From: Nitratireductor arenosus
Lineage (GTDB): Bacteria; Pseudomonadota; Alphaproteobacteria; Rhizobiales; Rhizobiaceae
DNA length: 64,000 nt
Direction of reading: 5' to 3'
Assembly (NCBI RefSeq): GCF_009742725.1
Contig: NZ_WPHG01000004.1
Location: 310,001 to 374,000 of the forward strand
Shown: piece by piece, positions 60,750-64,000 of the stretch
Numbering within the stretch: the stretch's first letter is position 1
Layout of the letters: the number at the start of each line of letters is the position of its first letter
The notes under the pieces: model-generated
Told to the model about the DNA's origin: nothing
The model's database searches: none
The model's input: the letters and a program-made list of their open reading frames with translations, nothing else
Program-made: the position numbers and the translations under genes

Positions 60750-62162
60750 ATGCCCGCCCCGACCGAACAACTCGATGCCGTGCTCGCGCATGTCGACGCC
60801 AATCTGGATCAAAGCCTGGAGCGGCTTTTCGCGTTGATCCGCATCCCCTCGGTCTCGACCGACCCGGCCTATGCCGACGACTGCCGGCGCGCGGCCGACT
60901 GGCTGGCCGGCACGCTCGCCGCGATCGGTTTTGAGGCATCGGCGCGGCCGACCGGGGGCCATCCGATGGTGGTCGGCCACGCGCCGGCGAAGCCGGGGCC
61001 GCATGTGCTTTTTTACGGCCATTACGACGTGCAGCCGGTCGATCCGCTACCGCTTTGGAATTCGGATCCGTTCGAGCCGACGCTGGTTCCGCAGGACAAT
61101 GGCGACATCCATATCGTGGCGCGCGGCGCCTCCGACGACAAAGGGCAATTGCTGACCTTCGTGGAGGCCTGCCGCGCCTGGCACGCGGTGGCGGGCGCCT
61201 TGCCGGTCCAGGTGTCGATGCTGTTCGAGGGCGAGGAGGAATCCGGTAGCGCCAGTCTCGGGCCGTTCCTCGACGAGGCCGGGGCGGAACTGAAGGCCGA
61301 TGTCATGCTGGTGTGCGACACCGACATGTGGGACGACAAGACCCCGGCGATCACGACCATGCTGCGCGGCATCGTGCAGGAAGAAGTAACGGTGCGCTGC
61401 GCCAGCCGCGACCTGCATTCGGGCATGTTCGGCAATGCCGCGCGCAACCCGCTGCAGGTGCTGTCGGAGGCGATCGCGACGCTGCGGGCGCCTGACGGCA
61501 GCGTCACGCTGGACAGATTTTATGATGGCGTAAAACCGCTGCCGGCCGACGTGGCTGAGCGCTGGAAACGGCTTCCCTTCGACGAAGAAGGGTTTTTGAA
61601 GGATATCGGCCTGTCGATCCCGGCCGGCGAGGCGGGCTATTCGGTGCTGGAGCAGGTCTGGGCGCGACCGTCCTGCGAGATCAACGGCCTGTGGGGCGGT
61701 TATACCGGCGACGGCTTCAAGACTGTCATCCCGGCCGAGGCCCACGCCAAGATTTCGTTTCGCCTGGTCGCCGGCCAGGATCCCGAAAAGGTCCGCGCCG
61801 CCTTCCGCGCCCATATACGCGCGCATGTGCCGGAGGATTGCAGCGTCGACTTCGTGGTCCATGGCGGCAGTTCGGCCACCGTGATGCCGATCGACAGCCC
61901 GCTGCTGCAAAAGGCGCTCGGGGCGCTGTCAGAGGAATGGGACTGCGAGGCGGCGGTTGCCGGCACCGGCGGTTCGATCCCGATCGCGACCGTCTTCAAG
62001 GACCGGCTCGGCATGGATTCACTGCTGGTCGGCTTTGCCAAGTTCGACAACCGTATCCACAGTCCAAACGAGAAATACGACCTGTCGAGCTATCACAAGG
62101 GCATCCGCTCCTGGGTGCGCATCCTTGCCGCCTTCGCCGCCGCGGAGACGGAAAGAGCGTGA
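60750..62162 (+). CDS. M20-family dipeptidase
   Basis: A 470-aa M20 metallopeptidase with the zinc-ligand stretches FYGHYDVQPV, GASDDKGQLLTF and EGEEESGSASLG, and the dimerisation lid domain in the middle. It resembles carnosinase/CPG70-like dipeptidases cleaving an amide next to a free carboxylate. Its stop overlaps the nucleoside hydrolase start (GTGA). The start ATG at 60750 follows GGAGACGAC. Confidence 0.9.
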   Translation: MPAPTEQLDAVLAHVDANLDQSLERLFALIRIPSVSTDPAYADDCRRAADWLAGTLAAIGFEASARPTGGHPMVVGHAPAKPGPHVLFYGHYDVQPVDPLPLWNSDPFEPTLVPQDNGDIHIVARGASDDKGQLLTFVEACRAWHAVAGALPVQVSMLFEGEEESGSASLGPFLDEAGAELKADVMLVCDTDMWDDKTPAITTMLRGIVQEEVTVRCASRDLHSGMFGNAARNPLQVLSEAIATLRAPDGSVTLDRFYDGVKPLPADVAERWKRLPFDEEGFLKDIGLSIPAGEAGYSVLEQVWARPSCEINGLWGGYTGDGFKTVIPAEAHAKISFRLVAGQDPEKVRAAFRAHIRAHVPEDCSVDFVVHGGSSATVMPIDSPLLQKALGALSEEWDCEAAVAGTGGSIPIATVFKDRLGMDSLLVGFAKFDNRIHSPNEKYDLSSYHKGIRSWVRILAAFAAAETERA

Positions 62163-63079
62163 GCGACAATCCGCCCCGGCCGGTGATCATCGACACCGAT
62201 CCCGGCATCGACGACGCAATCGCGATCCTCGCCGCCCTCGCCGCGCCAGCCTTCGACATTCGCGGCGTGACCACGGTCGCCGGCAATATCGGCATCGAGA
62301 CCACCACGCGCAATGCCGGCCGCATCCTGGCGCTGGCCGGGCGCGGCGACATTCCGGTGATCGCCGGGGCGGCCGCACCGCTGGCGCGCAAGGGCTTCGA
62401 CACCGCCGACATCCACGGCCGCGACGGGCTCGGCGGGGTGCCGTTTCCCGAACCGCTGGCGCCGCCCGCCGGCGCCGACGCCGCCGGCTGGATCGCGGAC
62501 ACGCTGGACGCGACTGCGCCCGGCACGCTCGACATCCTGGCGCTCGGACCACTGACCAATCTGGCGCTTTTGCTGCGAGACCGGCCGGACACGGCCCAGC
62601 GCGTCGGCCGCATCATCGCAATGGGTGGCGCCATCGACGAGCCCGGCAATATCGGGCCGCGCTCAGAATTCAACCTGGCCGCCGATCCCGAGGCGGCGGC
62701 GGCCGTGCTCGGCAGCGGCCTGCCGGTGACGCTGATCCCGCTCGACGTGACGCGCCGCGTGCGCGCCGCGCGCGCCTATGTGGCGTCGCTGCGCGCGGCC
62801 TCCACCACGGCGGCAACCGCCTCCGCCAACCTGATCGAGGCCTATTTCACCACCACGACGGGCGGCGCCAGCCGGCCGCTGCACGATCCCTGCGTGATGC
62901 TGTTCGCGCTCCGCCCCGAACTGTTCGACTGCGAAGACCTCACCCTGTCGGTCGATATCGGCGACGGTCCCGACGCCGGTGCGCTGACGCCAGGCGGCGC
63001 CGGCGCGCCCAGCGTGGAGGTGGCGCTGGGCGTCGACGCCGACCAGGCGCTCGCGCTGCTTGCCGACGTGCTCGGGTAA
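62159..63079 (+). CDS. Inosine-uridine-preferring-type nucleoside hydrolase
   Basis: A 306-aa nucleoside hydrolase with the calcium/ribose site IIDTDPGIDDA (10-20), GPLTNLALLL and the C-terminal HDPCVMLF. GTG at 62159 overlaps the dipeptidase stop by 4 nt. It splits the N-glycosidic bond of nucleosides, giving a free base and ribose. Its coupling to deaminase and amidase genes argues for degradation of a modified nucleoside or related N-glycoside. Confidence 0.91.
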   Translation: MSDNPPRPVIIDTDPGIDDAIAILAALAAPAFDIRGVTTVAGNIGIETTTRNAGRILALAGRGDIPVIAGAAAPLARKGFDTADIHGRDGLGGVPFPEPLAPPAGADAAGWIADTLDATAPGTLDILALGPLTNLALLLRDRPDTAQRVGRIIAMGGAIDEPGNIGPRSEFNLAADPEAAAAVLGSGLPVTLIPLDVTRRVRAARAYVASLRAASTTAATASANLIEAYFTTTTGGASRPLHDPCVMLFALRPELFDCEDLTLSVDIGDGPDAGALTPGGAGAPSVEVALGVDADQALALLADVLG

Positions 63080-63092
63080 GGCTGAGACCGGC

Positions 63093-64000
63093 TCAGCCGG
63101 TCGCCAGCTCCATTTCGACCAGCCGGGTCCAGAAGGCGACGCCGGAGGCGATCGCGGCGTCGTTGAAATCGTAGCGGCTGTTGTGATGGAGCGCATCGTT
63201 TTCGGCCGGGCCGTTGCCGAGCCAGACATAGGCCCCCGGCACCACCGCGGAAAAATGCGCAAAATCGTCGCCCGCCGTCGATGGTGCGAAGGTGCTGACG
63301 ACCCGCTCGGTCCCCAGCGCCCGTTCGGCCGCGAGCCGGGCGCGCCGCGTCGCCTCGGGATCGTTCACCACCGGCGGGATCTGCCTCATGTAACGATAGT
63401 CGATCTCGATACCGAACATGGCGGCGACCCCGCGCGCGAAGACGCCGATCTCCTCCTCGAGCAGATCGCGGGTTTCGGGCGTATAGGCGCGGGTGGTGCC
63501 GCCGATGCGCACCTCGTCGGGAATGACGTTAAGGGCGTCGAAATCGCCGGCCGAAAGCGCGCAGGCGCTGACGACGGCCGGCTGCAGCGGGTCGACCCGG
63601 CGCGCCACAATCGACTGGATTGCGGCCAGGAAATGGCCGGCGGCGGTGACGGCGTCGCGTCCGAGATGCGGTTTGGCGCCATGCGTGCCCTTGCCCCGGA
63701 AGGTCAGCGTCCAGCGGTCGGAACTGGCCAGTTGAGGGCCCGCGACCGCCGCGATCTGGTCGGTGGCAAGCCCCGGCATATTGTGCAGGCCGTAGACGGC
63801 GTCGACCGGAAAGCGGTCGAAGAACCCGTCATCGATCATCGCCTTGGCGCCACCCCGTCCCTCCTCTGCCGGCTGGAAGACGAAATGCACGGTACCGGCC
63901 AGGTCGGGTTTGTCCGCCAGCGCGCGCGCCGCCCCGAGGAGCATGACCGTGTGACCGTCATGGCCGCACGCATGCATACGGCCTTCAACGGTCGAACGGT
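63093..64000 (-). CDS. M20D amidohydrolase (hippurate hydrolase/aminoacylase-like), partial
   Basis: The gene runs off the right edge: codons upstream of the internal ATG at 63977 continue in frame (RSTVEGR before MHACGHDGH), so the N-terminus is outside. The visible 302 residues contain MHACGHDGHT, FQPAEEGRGG with the catalytic Glu, KGTHGAKPHLGRD and a late DDFAHFS metal ligand. Family members cleave N-acyl amino acids or IAA conjugates. It is convergent with the nucleoside hydrolase gene (13-bp gap), so it belongs to a separate unit. Confidence 0.9.
   Translation of the reverse strand, partial: RSTVEGRMHACGHDGHTVMLLGAARALADKPDLAGTVHFVFQPAEEGRGGAKAMIDDGFFDRFPVDAVYGLHNMPGLATDQIAAVAGPQLASSDRWTLTFRGKGTHGAKPHLGRDAVTAAGHFLAAIQSIVARRVDPLQPAVVSACALSAGDFDALNVIPDEVRIGGTTRAYTPETRDLLEEEIGVFARGVAAMFGIEIDYRYMRQIPPVVNDPEATRRARLAAERALGTERVVSTFAPSTAGDDFAHFSAVVPGAYVWLGNGPAENDALHHNSRYDFNDAAIASGVAFWTRLVEMELATG

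Overview
The window is high-GC bacterial chromosome and looks alphaproteobacterial, most likely Hyphomicrobiales/Rhizobiales-like. This rests on gene style: a box benzoate cluster, DctB/DctD with sigma-54 promoted TRAP genes, an AztC/AztD zinc locus with Zur-like boxes, HWE kinase, DUF1127 protein, CYTH-CHAD protein, and many TRAP and ABC importers feeding small catabolic operons. No phage, plasmid origin or CRISPR is visible. Mobile DNA is limited to two small relics.

Layout. 1-5.6 kb (minus strand): aerobic benzoyl-CoA (box) pathway, with benzoate-CoA ligase, alpha/beta hydrolase, DUF309 protein, BoxC and a BoxB cut by the left edge. Phased TGCA repeats resembling BzdR/BoxR operators precede both transcription units. 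5.8-7.0 kb: DUF1127 peptide divergent from a LysR regulator. 7.2-14.1 kb: DctB/DctD two-component system and dctPQM, with a consensus sigma-54 promoter. 14.2-15.2 kb: TspO and DUF3307 membrane proteins. 15.4-19.7 kb (minus): two arsenic units. One is arsR, an 8-Cys mini-protein and an MFS exporter. The other is arsR, LMW-PTP-type ArsC, ACR3 and glutaredoxin-type ArsC. 20.1-23.2 kb: HWE kinase, IS3-family relic, amidase, IS-end-like repeats and tRNA-Ile(CAU). 23.3-28.4 kb: SIMPL protein, orphan amino-acid-type binding protein, and aztC/aztD, each with its own Zur-like box, followed by a COG0523 GTPase broken by internal deletion and frameshift. 28.4-32.5 kb: Lrp regulator divergent from a fused indolepyruvate ferredoxin oxidoreductase. 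32.6-36.4 kb: an 805-aa protein of unknown family and a secreted di-haem c-type protein. 36.8-43.7 kb: DadA-like oxidase with a second TRAP importer, a BASS-like transporter, and CYTH-CHAD. 43.8-44.3 kb: tRNA-Asp and tRNA-Val.

44.8-64 kb is a large catabolic island around a divergently transcribed IclR regulator. Leftward: polar amino-acid-type ABC importer, RidA, RraA-like protein, SDR and FAH-family hydrolase. Rightward: IclR, M81 (MlrC-like) protein, metal-ligand-less M24 creatinase-like hydrolase, Asp/Glu racemase-like protein, PotABCD-type importer, TrzA/SAH-deaminase-like amidohydrolase, M20 dipeptidase, nucleoside hydrolase, and an M20D amidohydrolase cut by the right edge. The enzyme set suggests uptake and stepwise hydrolysis of a nitrogen-rich amide or amidine compound whose identity cannot be read from sequence. 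This island and the 805-aa/di-haem pair are the best candidates for undescribed biology. All identifications rest on reading motifs and family resemblance; no database search was run.
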